A stretch of DNA of 64,000 nt from Sphaerolaimus hirsutus (Eukaryota > Nematoda > Chromadorea > Monhysterida > Sphaerolaimidae), in NCBI GenBank assembly GCA_964036195.1, contig OZ038455.1, positions 18,307,855-18,371,854 of the forward strand. Reading direction: 5' to 3'. Below are positions 35,649 through 47,900 of this stretch, in pieces. The notes beneath the pieces were generated by a model. The model saw only the letters and a list, made by a program, of their open reading frames with translations, searched no databases and was not told the DNA's origin. Every line of letters begins with the position of its first letter. Position 1 is the stretch's first letter. Made by a program: the position numbers and the translations under genes.

Positions 35649-35945
35649 TACCGTATTTCTTCTAATAGAAGGGCGCCCTTCTATTTGTTTCGTCGACTTC
35701 TTTACCCGCCCTTCTATTGGAGACCGCCCTTCCATTTTTTCGCCATTTTTTCAGCGAATTTTTTTCACGTTCTGCCAAGGTTTGTCAAGTGTTACGTCAC
35801 AGACAGTTCATAGAATTATGATTTATAGAGTTAATTCAACATTTGGTGTTAGAATTGCACCAATTCAATTCAATTTTTTACTCGGCGCAGACTTTTCAAG
35901 TCAAATGCAAGTAAACTTAACCGCCGTGCACCCGTCGGCTACCCT

Positions 35946-36341
35946 TACCGTATTTCTCCGTGTAAAGCACCCAGGTGCTACACAAAATTGTAACCCCTTC
36001 CAGCAACCTTTTTTAAAAACTTGTATAACACCCGTGTGTTAGCCAGGTCATGGGTGTTATACACGGAAACAAAACTGAACTACAAATGTGTGCTTTCGTT
36101 TTCGATCAATGATACACGTCCCTACATATTAAGGCTTTTTTTGGTTCCCAGCATACATCAATTCAATGGAAAAATGCATGCCGCGGAATTACAATGAGTG
36201 GCGCGCACCACGCACAATATTTAAGCAAATTCAAATTGGGTGACCTTTTTGCAACCTAGCATAGCACCCCGGGGGTGCTATGCAGCTGTGTAACACCCCG
36301 GGTGTTGTGCACGGGGGTCCTTTACACGGAGAAATACGGTA
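35946..36341. mobile_element. Type F TACCGTAT-group MITE
   Basis: Left end TACCGTATTTCTCCGTGTAA, right end TTACACGGAGAAATACGGTA, perfect over 20 bp, TA at both ends. Units AAAGCACCCAGGTGCTACAC and CACCCCGGGTGTTGTGC form palindromes inside each end. 396 bp. Confidence 0.8.
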
Positions 36342-36355
36342 ATTGTGGTCCTAAT

Positions 36356-37028
36356 GGCCCTACACACACTAGTTTTCACCGTGACCGATGTGAATACTGA
36401 AATGGCGACATGGCGACATCCAGCCTACTCTTTTTGTATGCTAAATACCGTATTACCTCGAAATACCCCCATGGGGGTTTATTATTTCGCCAGCAAAATT
36501 TGACGGGGGGGTTAATTCGAGGGGGGGGGGGGGGTTTATTCGAGGGGGTTTTATTATTGCGCCAGAAAATTTTGTGGAATTCATAGTAAAGAATACGCTA
36601 TTTCTTACACAAAAACGGTAATAAATGTGAGAATATAGGTTATATTGGGGCTATAGATGTACATCTGTACACAAATGAGCGTATAAGAGTAGCTGCGATG
36701 CAAATAAGTAGTAATAAATACATCATGTACATTGCATACATGATGTACATCATTCCGGAGGGGGGTATTTCGAGGGGGGTTTATTTTTTCCCCAGCCTAT
36801 TTTGAGGGGGGTTAATTCGAGGGGGGGGGGGTTAATTCAAGGGGGGGGGGATAATTCAAGGTAATACGGTATATGTGTTTTAGTTTGAAAAATTTTAAAT
36901 TTTAACATTCATTAATTTAAATTCCAATTTAAATGTCATAAAAATATTCAACCGTGTTCATTTATTTGGATTTGTAAAAATTTCAGTTTTCACACAAAGT
37001 CACGGTGAAAACTAGTGTGTGTAGGCAC
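36356..37028. mobile_element. Harbinger-type MITE, interrupted by a type B MITE
   Basis: Flanked by AAT at 36353-36355 and 37029-37031. TIRs GGCCCTACACACACTAGTTT and, as complement, GTGCCTACACACACTAGTTT, followed by TCACCGTGA on both sides. The type B copy 36446-36871 is nested in it. Confidence 0.75.
36446..36871. mobile_element. Type B MITE, complete
   Basis: Left end TACCGTATTACCTCGAAATA, right end TAATTCAAGGTAATACGGTA, TA at both ends, 426 bp. The inner CATGTACATTGCATACATGA matches the copy at the window start. Runs of up to about 14 G. Confidence 0.85.
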
Positions 37029-38660
37029 AATATGTGAGATTTTGCAGTTACTGGTTTGTCCTCCAAACTGAGTTTCCAAAATTGTGAAAACTTTCTGACT
37101 CGGTTTAGGTTTGCTTTGAGTGTTATTGAAAATGTCTAAAAAAGAACCTGTTCCTTTTGCGCATTGGTGCCTTCATGGGATTAATATTTTGCAGAAGCAG
37201 AAATACATCAGTTGTAGAATTGAATTATGGGTTGTCATCAGTTTATCATGTCTTGGTAACGTGGTGGTATGTCACAGAAAATGGTTGCTCAATGAAACTA
37301 TAGCTTCGAATTTGTACATCTATTTTCATGATTGCAGAACAGGCATCCCAAATGTGGATGAGTACCGTAATTGTCACTGCGTTCAGCCCATTCTGCCAAT
37401 ATTTCCATAAGTTTCTTCAGATATTTGCAATGCATTACGTTTCTTGTGACAGACTTCGGAATCAAAGAACTCACCTGTCTCTCTCAATGCTATGGTTATC
37501 ATAGAGTTGTGGTTCTATTTCCACTGCGGTTCTCATGGTGTGGGGTTCCCCCTCACAATGTCAGCTGCAGCAGTCTTCACTAAGCGATCTTACCCATGAT
37601 TTGCGGCAGAGGACCATTGTGGGATGCTAACACTGGCCCAAAATATGATTCAGAGTCATCCAAAATGACCATCTGAGCGCCTCACACGGCGGACAGTTGT
37701 TTCATTGCTGTGTATTGTTTCATCTGCAAACATAGTTGTTTCACTTTGGGGAGCCAACTGTGTCTCCCTGCAACCCAAATGTGTTCATCAGTTTGTGGCG
37801 TTTCCAGCATTAGCAGAGAAATATCATGAAATACGAGATTTTCCCACTGGATGCTTCTTTGCCCATGTTGTTTCAATACCTCCATCTACCCATATAGTTT
37901 ACATGCATCGAGTACTTATGTTTTACTAGTAATTTCTGTGTTTTCTAGTCCTACTTATTTTCTTAATGCCCTTGCCCATCTGGCGAATTGGTCCTCATGG
38001 ATGTGTCATTCCCTCTACCCCGCTTACTGCTTGAAATCTCCACGGCTAGTTTTGTTGTCTCTGATGCTTTGTTTGACTTTATGTAGTCATTGTATCTTAT
38101 CATGCTGTATTTATACCAGCATTCCATGGTCCTAATGTTCCAGTCTATCCCCTGTAGTTTGTTTGACATGTTCATTATCACACCACCTAGTTGGTGATAT
38201 CATCCCATTTGCACCCCTGCCATTTGCTTCAGCATTGTCCATGCCATACATAACTGTGCTTGCCACGTATGCCCCCCGATATTTTTCCGCTGATATTTTT
38301 CATGCATTTGGCACAATTCCAGCACTTTCTGTACCTTCAATTGGAGACCACCCCTCTTTTTATTTTGTGGCCCAAATTAAGTTGAAAAAGTGTACCTTCT
38401 ATTGGATACCTGCCGTTCTATTAGAAGAAATACAGTATCTACATTTTTACTTTTTAGAAGATTTACATCTTTGATGAAAATTGATTTTGAAAAATGGTGA
38501 AATGACACTTGAACGTACTTGGTAAACGTATTTAGTAAATGTGCTGTATGATAAAAGAAAGCTACTTGTAATTAATTGCATTTATTCGTCTGACGGTACA
38601 AAAAAGTAATTAAATCAGGTCCACTACGACGGGGTTATTTATAATGCCAGCCCTGCAGCA

Positions 38661-38903
38661 TACCGTATTTCCTCGAAATACCCCCCCTCAAAATGGGCAC
38701 TATGGATTTGTGGTCAGGGTTCATAACAGATGTTCAAAACACTTACTGTGTTACGTTAGAACATCGTTTATACCATCTACATCCTTGAATAAGCCTGTAA
38801 AAACTTATAAATGGTGGTACTTGTTGCATTTTTCACGTTTTTCTCTCAAAATTTACACTCTGAAAACATAAACCCCCAGGGGGTAATTCGAGGAAATACG
38901 GTA
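38661..38903. mobile_element. Type A MITE, short copy
   Basis: Left end TACCGTATTTCCTCGAAATA, right end TAATTCGAGGAAATACGGTA, 243 bp, with an internal deletion relative to 32569-32996. Confidence 0.8.
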
Positions 38904-39000
38904 GTTGTTAAAACGTAAATACGTTTACTCAATAAATACGGATACTTGAGTACTGCATAAATACGTTTACGTTTCCTCCTGAAAAAAATACCTGTACGCT

Positions 39001-39185
39001 AGGGTTCGGATGCTATGACTTTTTGATATCGATATTTGATAATTTTTTCAGAAACTCGATATCGATATTCAATATTCAATATTTTTTCTGGAACTCGATA
39101 TTCAATATCGATACAATATGGACCCTCAATATCGATATTTCGATATTTTTGATATTTTCGATATTTTTCGATATTTTGCTTTTGG
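39001..39185. repeat. GATATCGATATT-rich simple repeat
   Basis: Dense GATATCGATATT, CTCGATATTCAATATC and TTTCGATATTTTTGATATT units after AGGGTTCGGATGCTATGAC. Possibly the subterminal array of a transposon end; no partner end seen. Confidence 0.5.
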
Positions 39186-39199
39186 TACAGTAAGGCATA

Positions 39200-40904
39200 T
39201 TTCAATCAGCTTTTTGTATTTTCATGTGGTTGTAAACATGGTCATCTCCTGACTGGATTGGATTGATTATCTCTTTACTGAAATGTAAATGGCAATTTTA
39301 ACAGGGTTCACAATGGTCAAAATAAGAAAATGGAAGAAAAACATGATGAATAAAATTGTATCAGGAAAACAATAATTGGTAGACATCTCAGTTCATACTT
39401 ATGACACAGTTGCTTAATTTTTTCCCTTTTCTGCCTTCTTAACCTTGAAAAAGCCTATATATTGTGCCCCCGCCAGCCCCCCCCCAAGCCCCCCCCCCAG
39501 AAAATTTTTTCAGCTATCTATCCCTGTGATGAAGCCACCGAAGTCAGCGTCTTCTACCACCGAATCCGGCAACTCCAAGACCGTAGTGAGAAACGGCCTT
39601 TAGAGTGGTTGATATCCCGTTGTAGCCGAACGTCCACTTGGCGACAGCCAAGTTGAGTTTATTTCATAGTTGCGTGTTGAAAGGGGGTTTCGAGATTGTT
39701 TCAGGTACTTTATTTCGATCAGATACAGCTCGATACAAAAGCGCAAGCCTAGCGAGCTTCCTAGTCGAAGTTTCTATCGCTAGCTCATTTCTTTCACAAG
39801 CTTGAGGTGGGTCCAAAGACTGAAGTAAAAACTTCCGAAGTTACTAAGACACGGAAATTATGTATAAAACATGACTACAGTAATTTCCTAAATACAAATG
39901 CACAAATAAGTCATAAATGCAACAATAAGACACATCTAGCCGAAACAGTTGGCTTATACTGCGCGTGCATACATTCAAACAATTATGGTAAAGAAATACC
40001 AGGTACAAATTGGGCTAATGGAAAAACTATTAATCTTGAGAGGCGCGAAGTCGGCAAACTTGGCCGATTTACTAATTTGCTTCAATTTGTCAGAAAACAT
40101 TGACGCACATTGGAACTAATAAAATAGGGTTTGGAAATTGTAAATAGTAGTGCAAATGTTCCTAATGACATAAATAGAGTAGGGTATATTCAATACAATC
40201 AAAATAATCACTTCCTGGAAATGTATACTTCATAATTGGCAAATTGGGATTTATTCGAGGTAAATGGGTATGTTAATTGAGCAGGGTTTATAATATAACT
40301 TTAATATAATTTGAGCAGGGTATTCTATAAATGTCAAAGTAGATAATAATATAAAGCATTGAAAAACTAACATAATTATGCCTACGCGAAGGGCTTTGTT
40401 GAACACATAAAGTAAATGCTAGTCACACACAGGACACAATTTCTCTATTACGACGCTGGCCTAAGTAAGTACGTAGCACATAAATATTTACAAGATTTGA
40501 CTTTCCTAAATTGCAAGTAAACCATGTAAATGTATATATAATAATGATCAGAAAATTACGGCGAGTTGAATGAGCCTTATTTCATATTCATAAACCTAAT
40601 AATAACTTATTTGACCTTTTAACCTAAATTTTCTATATAAACATATCAATAACTTATGGAACACTTTCCTAATTAAATATTCTCCATGGATAAATAATAT
40701 AGTGCAGAAAATATAAATTGCGTGGTAAATTAATGTAGTGCATGAAATGTAAAATAGTGCAAATAGGTAAATGGACAAATATAAGCCTAATTATCAAATC
40801 TCTGTATTTCTTTATCCATCCATTTTGCCACGGTCAGCACAATCCCTCCAGAGGAGCGATTTGCTATCTATCCAGCCCCCCACAAGGGCCAAAATCCTGG
40901 AGAC
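39200..40904. other. Intergenic stretch, no gene recognised
   Basis: A 98-codon frame at 39807-40103 has no recognisable domain and no supporting splice context. The sequence is AT-rich and lacks the TIR families that fill the surroundings. Confidence 0.3.
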
Positions 40905-41316
40905 CCCTGGTACGCACTTTTAAAGTACGCGAGTACAGAAAACTTGTTTCAAACAGGCTTTTCATAGGCTTTTTTCAAGGCAGAAATGGTAAAAAAGATG
41001 GAAAAACAAAAAATTGGAGACAAAATATTCAAAGTAGCATAAAAATAGCGAAAAAGACACAGTAACTAATGGATTTGGTGGTGAAAAAGCTTGAAAATTA
41101 GTGATTTTGAGCGAAAATTGGGGCAAAATTTCTCAAAAATTCCCACTTTTACATTTTCTGGTGACAAAAGTAATTTACTCACGTTTACTCATGAGTAGAA
41201 GTAAAAAATAAATACTTTACGTTTTCTGTACTCACCTGTGAGTAAAAAACCCGTTTGACGCCCGCCGGCAGAGTGGTAATAAACTTGATCTGATTTGATT
41301 TGATTTGATTTGATAA
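40905..41316. repeat. Dispersed ACTC/GAGTA repeat followed by a TGATT-tailed fragment
   Basis: The first part (to about 41245) carries GTACGCGAGTACAGAAAACT, CATAGGCTTTTTTCAAGGC and TTTACTCATGAGTAGAAGT. After it, CGGCAGAGTGGTAATAAACT ends in four TGATT repeats (41280-41314), which looks like the 3' tail of a retroposon (LINE or SINE type); that assignment is inference. Confidence 0.45.
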
Positions 41317-41317
41317 G

Positions 41318-41504
41318 TCTATAAACTGTAATATTTATATGGCAGTTTTTTTGCATCCTTCTTAGCCTGCATACATGACACACAACAAACAAGTACTGCA
41401 AGTTAGAGAAATTTCTGGCGAAATAATACCCCCTCTCGAAATACCCCTTCAAAACATCAATAATGGAAAATAAACCCATCGGGGTATTTCGAGGAAATAC
41501 GGTA
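41318..41504. mobile_element. Type A MITE, right part
   Basis: Interior similar to type A (ATGGCAGTTTTTTTGCATCC, TTTCTGGCGAAATAATACC) and right end TATTTCGAGGAAATACGGTA; the left end is replaced by the TGATT-tailed fragment. Confidence 0.6.
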
Positions 41505-41521
41505 GCTAGGTAGCTACTAAA

Positions 41522-41850
41522 TACCGTATTTACTGGAATAATTCCCCACTTGAATGATTCCCTCTCACCTCGAATAGTTCCTCCCTGCTTGACCAGTGAG
41601 GAAAAAATAATTCCTCCACTTGAATAATTCCCCCCCCCCCCAAATGATGGAATAAAGTGAATGCACATATCTTTTGAAAATAATCTACACAAAATGTCTA
41701 CATAGTGTGATAAATACACGCTTGAAAAATTTTTTGAGGAAAAAATAATTCCCCCACTTGAATAATTCCACCCTCGAATAGTTCCCTCTCAAAAATGTCT
41801 GACGAAAAAATAATTCCCCGGGGGAATTTTTCGAGTAAATAAATACGGTA
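41522..41850. mobile_element. Type D MITE, complete
   Basis: Left end TACCGTATTTACTGGAATAA, right end TCGAGTAAATAAATACGGTA (with a small duplication). Units CTTGAATAATTCCCCC repeat at both ends. Lies just upstream of the receptor gene start. Confidence 0.75.
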
Positions 41851-41994
41851 TGTACCTAGATAAATATCTGTCGAGTTTGAGGGAGGGAGCTTATTGCACA
41901 TTTACGGTAAATACAAAACAATGTCAATGAAGACTACGTGTTTAACACAAAAAAAATACTTACAGGCACTAGAATATACCGTAAACCCTAGAAA

Positions 41995-44900
41995 ATGCCG
42001 TTATCCCTATACACAACCGTTAACATGATTTTCTACGCGCTAACGATACAATACAATGGCATTTACATTCTCCAAGGAGCGCTCATGTTCAGCGGCAATA
42101 TGCTAATTTGTGGATCGATTTTTTCGCACAAACAATTGCGAAGGAAGAAAGAGTATATCGTGGTGGCTGCTTTGGCACTAGCCGATGCCTGTTCCGGTTC
42201 GTTGTTGGGTCCTATTGATTCTACCGTATTTAATCGAGCAATTCCCCAGCTCTTGAATAATTCCCCCTAAATCAAATCAAGCTCCCCTGTTAGACGAGTG
42301 AGGTACAATAATTCCTTAATCGAAAAATTTCCCCGAAATTTCTTTGACAGAATGATGTGAAGATCGTAAGAATGTAGGAATTGTTTTATTTATGACATTT
42401 ACATGTCAAGATGGCTACAGTATATCATGCAGTTCACTCAGTGCAAGAAAACAAACATTCAAAAACGAGGGGTTCACATTCACATCCATGAAGATCAATC
42501 CACATTTTACATTCAGGGGCTGGTCTGTCTCTCACGGGTATGTTTCGAAGTTGGCTCGACTTTGAAGTGTTCAGTGGAAAATTACCTGCCTCACTGCTGA
42601 CGACCCCATGGAAATGCATTACTGGTTGGTTTACGCTGATTTATAACATTCTTGTCCATTTGATCGAATATTGAAAATCAATGCAGGAACTCCACATGTA
42701 ATGATCTATTTATGCGGGAACTGTCTGGGATCTTTGATGCTTTTCTGTGTCAGTTGCGATAGGTAAGTATGATTTTATGTACTACACCTAGTTTTTTTTG
42801 GTGAATACCAGTGAATAAACAATTCACCAAGTAAATTCACAATGGCTTCTTTTGGAAACTCATGTGCTTGGAAAGTACTTTCACACACATTTTTGCTGAT
42901 CTTGACAAAAAAAATTGGATCGCGGGCAGTGATGGAAAAGCGCAATGGCGCTGACGCCTGGTGCTAGCGCCAAAGGAGAATGGCGCCTTTGGCTCTGAGC
43001 ACTATTTTGAATTTGATGTGGCACCAATGATACGTGGCGCTGGGGTTCGTAAAAGCCAAATGGCGCTTTTTCCATCGCTTATCGCGGGATTGAGTCCAGC
43101 AAACAGGACACTACAAACAGCCAAAGAATTCTTCTTCTCAGGTTATTTGCAGTTGCGGTACCCCTAGTGTATTACAAGATGGGAAAGAGATACGGGTACA
43201 CAATGGTTGCCACATTCTACCTGGTCGCGGTCATTCAGGCAGCCCTGTACCTTCATGCGGCATACATATCGGATGTTAGATAAATTTTGAATCGCGAATC
43301 GCGATGTTATTTAACCTTCCCCATCAGGGGTCTCCAATGGAAGGGGTAACCCCCCCCCCCCAAACGCTCCAGCTATCTACTGTACTTCCTCGAAATACCC
43401 CCGTCTCGAAATACCCCCCTCAAAATGAACACTATGAATTTTTTAACCCCCCCCCCCCCTCGAAATACCCCCCCCCCCACCCCCCCAAAAAATACTCGAA
43501 ATACCCCCCTCGTTTAACCCCTCTGAAAATTCTCACGCTGAAATGATCACCCCCAGGAAAATAGTCAAGGGGGGGGGGGGGTTATTCAAGAGGGGGGAAT
43601 TATTCGAGTAAATACGGTATATATAAACCAATGACATCGCCGCCTGACGCTTGACTCCGATACCCAAAGCTCCAATCAATCTCAGATTCGAGTGCCACAC
43701 CATTGTGACTTGACCCCGGCTGTTGATTCATTCGCCCAGGCCGTGTACCGCTTCACGATAATGTGGATGCCCATTGGCAGCGTGTGCATCTACATCGTCG
43801 TGCCGTTCGCGTACAGTTGAGTTTATATTTATGTCGCGACGGCTGGATGGAACATGCCATATATACGTGAATTACGTATAACTCTTTATTCGTGTCATTT
43901 AGGTACCGTATTACCTCGAAATACCCCCAGGGGGTTTATTATTTCGCCAGCAAAATTTGAGGGGGGGATAATTCGAGGGGGGGGTTTATTCGAGGGGGGG
44001 GTCGATTATTTCGCCAGAAATTTTCAGAAATTCCGCATACTCAAACGTAGAAAAATCAAGCGTTTACATAGACATATATGTGTTTTTAGGCATATAAAAC
44101 TGTATATACACATAAACCCTACCCTAACATCACTCAATCATCAGTCTTAACGTGTGTTCTGACTTGTACAGATCACAAACTGCGGTATTTGTCATGTACG
44201 TTCTCTTTACACTCAATTTTAGGGGGGGTATTTCGAGGGGGGGTTTATTATTTCCTCAGCCGAAATTTAGGGGGGGGTATTTCGAGGGGGGGTTAATTCA
44301 AGGGGGGGATAATTCGAGGTAATACGGTACTTAGAGTCAAATTGATAAGTGGCATAGCAATTGTAACAATGTGCAATGGGTCGGACAGCGATTTAAAAAA
44401 CCTTTCTTTCAAATTTTCTTTTTCTCTTTATCTTGCTGTACTCGCAAAAATGCTTCACATAGCCCTCCTAAATATAAATACCTACATATATATACTCCGG
44501 TTACTTTACACCCTGCACGCGTGGTTCCCACTGGAAGTGTGCCAACGATGGTTAACGCGTCCGAGTTTCATAAAAAGATGACAAAATTGATTGTTGTTAT
44601 AATGTTATTCATTAACATATTCACATCGATGAATTTTTTTCATAATTTTACGGAAATCGCATGATTTAATAATCATTGGCACGCTTCCAACACGAGACAT
44701 AAATCAATGCGAGGGCAGAGTATCACGTACACCGAGTATACCTACACAGGTACAATGTGACCAGAGGAGCGCAGCCGAGCAATCTCTCAGCGCTTCGGGC
44801 AAAGATGCGTACGCAGAAAAGGTAAAATGTCACTCAATAAAATGAAGTAAAATAAAACTATACCCAGGGTTGGAAAAAAACGTTTTTAGTGCTTTGTAAA

Positions 44901-47900
44901 AAAAACACGTTTTTTAATTTTAAACGTTTTTTTTAAAGCTCCCAGATATGGCCTTGTGTCAACATATATACCTAGATATATCAGACAAGTGGCAATACTC
45001 TGTGATGTTATATAGGACCATTTAATAGCTGTGGAGCCATGGGATAGACTTATAAGTGGTGATTTGTGTAAAAAAATATCCGTTTTAAAATCAAATGTTC
45101 GTATATCTCCTTATAGTCGAATGTTCATGACTACAAGTGAAGTTTGGCACACAATAGTGATCAAACAAGGTTACCGTATTACCTGCAATATAAGGTATAC
45201 CTCTAATATAAGGTACCCTCTAATATAAGGTATACCTTTTGGCCGTTTTAAACGTGACGAAATAAATATAAGGCATACCTCTAATACAAGGTATACCTCT
45301 AATATAAGGCACAGCTGGCTGCGCGCCAAAACGCGTTAAATCATATTAACTTTGTCAAACATGGCGGAAAACGACAAAAATGGTGGCGAAGGGCACTCAG
45401 ACAACTTTATGCCGATTTTCGCCACTGCAAAATGCATCAAGCTATGGCGGTACTATCCACTTGAAGAGAAAAAGCGAATTGTCGATGATACCTTGTCCTT
45501 GTGGCCTTCTTGAACGTGACGAAATAAATATAAGGCATAAATACCTCTCATATAAGGTACCCTCTAATATAAGGTATACCAAAACGCCAAAAAAATGACG
45601 AAATCAATATAAGGTACCTAAATAAATATACCGTATATCCTTGAATAAGACCCCCCCCTTGAATAATACCCCCCTTGAATAACACCCCCCTGTTGGCCAG
45701 GTGAGGAAAAAATAACGCCCCCCCTTGAATAACTCCCCCCTCTTGAATAAGTCCCCCCTCTGGGTAAAACGATTGATGAGCAACACACGAAAATGAAAAC
45801 GAGACAAACAAAAAAATAAAGCTATGTCTGGGCTGATTCATCGAATGGGGTTTGGTGTGTGAAACGAAAAATACAAAAGAATGTTAGCCTATGATATTTT
45901 TTAGGTTTAGATGATTGAACACGAATTTTAGGATGGATACGTTGTTTTTGTGAGCAAAAGTGGGTGTCCAAAAATTGTAAAATTCGAAAAATTTTAAACG
46001 TAAATGTATATACAGTTCACCTAATGAATTTATGTAGAGGGTTGTTTACACTTCCGAGCTTACAATAATTAAAACATTTCAGTTCTACTTCGACGTTGGG
46101 TTTGGGCGATTCGGTGGGCGAACGTGGCGTTGGCGTTTTCGTTTTCGGCGACGTCGCTGCGCTATGTTGGCAACGTGCATTTCCGTTTTTCCGGTGCCCC
46201 ATTGTGTTATGTATGTCCTTTTGGCCAAGGAAAGGATTGGAGGTATTGAGGATCTGACACAAAGTTGACGCTGTGATGTAAATAGTTGTTCTTTTGTTTA
46301 GATTTTTTTATTTTATTCAATTAGGTAGTTTTTTAAAGAGAGTGAGACAAGTGAGGTGGCAACAATTTTATTTGTGATAGACTGATTAAAAAGTATTTTT
46401 CCAATTTTACCAGCAGTTTAGATTGCATAATAAAGTTTTGTTTATTTTCTCTAAGTAGAAAAGAGTGACGCTGCGGTTACGTGTCGTGGTGCGTGAATGG
46501 TCAGTGATGGCTGAGGACACATAGGTTGATATTTGACTAACTTTCACTGTTTTTTTTGAGTGAGGGCCGTGGCTATTGATCTAGTATGTACTGTGCATTT
46601 CTGCATTTCCGAATTGAGAAACAAAAGTTAATTTACAAGCGATTTTACAAAAGTACACTGATTATAGAGGTGCGGTGATGATTGGTGTTGAAAATGAGAG
46701 GTAATTAAAAGAATCGAGTCTAACTCGACAGACATGATTTCATGTTTAAATGCCTACTCCCTTGGCTTGTTGTGAGAACAGCCCAGTCTGCCGATCTCAT
46801 CGAAACAAGCACCCATACAGTGACAAGTGTACTTATTTTTGAGTGAATTGGACAGTTCGGTATTTTCGGGGTGTGGTTTTTGCACAGTGCATATGGGATC
46901 AAAAGCCGTGGTTGACTAATTAACATTCTGGTAGCAGAATGAGTGGTGTAGCAGCGAGAGTGGTCATTTTCTAAAGATAGGTGTCTTCGGTGGTTAGTGG
47001 CTGTTGCGTTTCGGCATGTGGCAGTGGATTCACTTAGATATTTCGTTCAGTTTCGAACTTCTAAAAAAAAGTCATGCAATCTAAACATGTATTTGAGCTA
47101 AAAAGATTGAAATTTATCAACTTTCCAGTTGCCAATCATTTGCGTTTGTATTTTTATTTAGCATCATACCGATTTCACATTCATTTTAACGTTAGGTTTG
47201 GTAGGGAATAGGTAAAACTCGAGTATGTTAATTTTTATTTGAATTCTACTTTTGCAACTTCGCTATTTTTTTTTTATCTACCTAATCCTAGATTGTTTTT
47301 TTTGAGTGTTTCCTTTTCCCCTAGAAAACTGATAACTTGACCTTCGGATATTTAGGAATTTATGCAAATTTCGTGGTTGATCTTTATTATACAAAGAGAT
47401 GAAATAATAAGCCGCTTGTTTTTCCTGTTTTTTTCCCGAATAAGTTGATAAGTGTAAAGGTGATCTGATTTGAGTGCGTATTTTATCACTCTGGTGGAAT
47501 TTCCGCTTAGCGTCTTTAAAACGGTACCGTAATTCGTTTTTTCCTTGACAGTCAGTGTGAAAGTTAATTCCATTCGCCTTACCGGTATCCTAATCTTATC
47601 ATGGATTATCCCTCTTACGACATTTTTTCATTGTGTATTAATAATACGTGTGCTTCTTACGCTTTGGATATCAATGTCATTTTTGTTTACTATACGCTCT
47701 TTTTGCTGATGGGATTATTGTTTGCGTGTTTATTTGTCTCGCTTATCGCTGTGTGTTTCCCCGTTCGTGGAGGTGGTTTTGGATTTTCGGTAGAATTCGC
47801 TGAGTAATTTTTGAATCGCCCGCCATTTTTTCGCGCTAAAACAAGTTTTTACAGTATCTCTTGTGTTTTTCCTGTTCTTTTTATTCTTCTCGCATTCGTT

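Larger units (their letters stand above)
35649..38437. mobile_element. Type E element, long composite copy
   Basis: Left end TACCGTATTTCTTCTAATAG, right end CTATTAGAAGAAATACAGTA. The left subterminal part matches, inverted, the short copy at 63247-63595 (GTTACGTCACAGACAGTTC). Nested inside are a type F MITE (35946-36341) and a Harbinger MITE (36356-37028) with a type B MITE in it. The remaining 37029-38330 shows short frames on both strands that may be decayed coding sequence, but I recognise no domain. It could be the worn body of a once autonomous type E element. Confidence 0.5.

Noticed and set aside
37029-38330. Several frames of 60-100 codons on both strands that look like worn coding sequence
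   Set aside because: No recognisable motif, frames broken by stops, and the strand cannot be decided; noted only as a possible decayed core of the type E element.
39807-40103. 98-codon frame on the plus strand
   Set aside because: No domain, no splice or promoter support, low-information composition.
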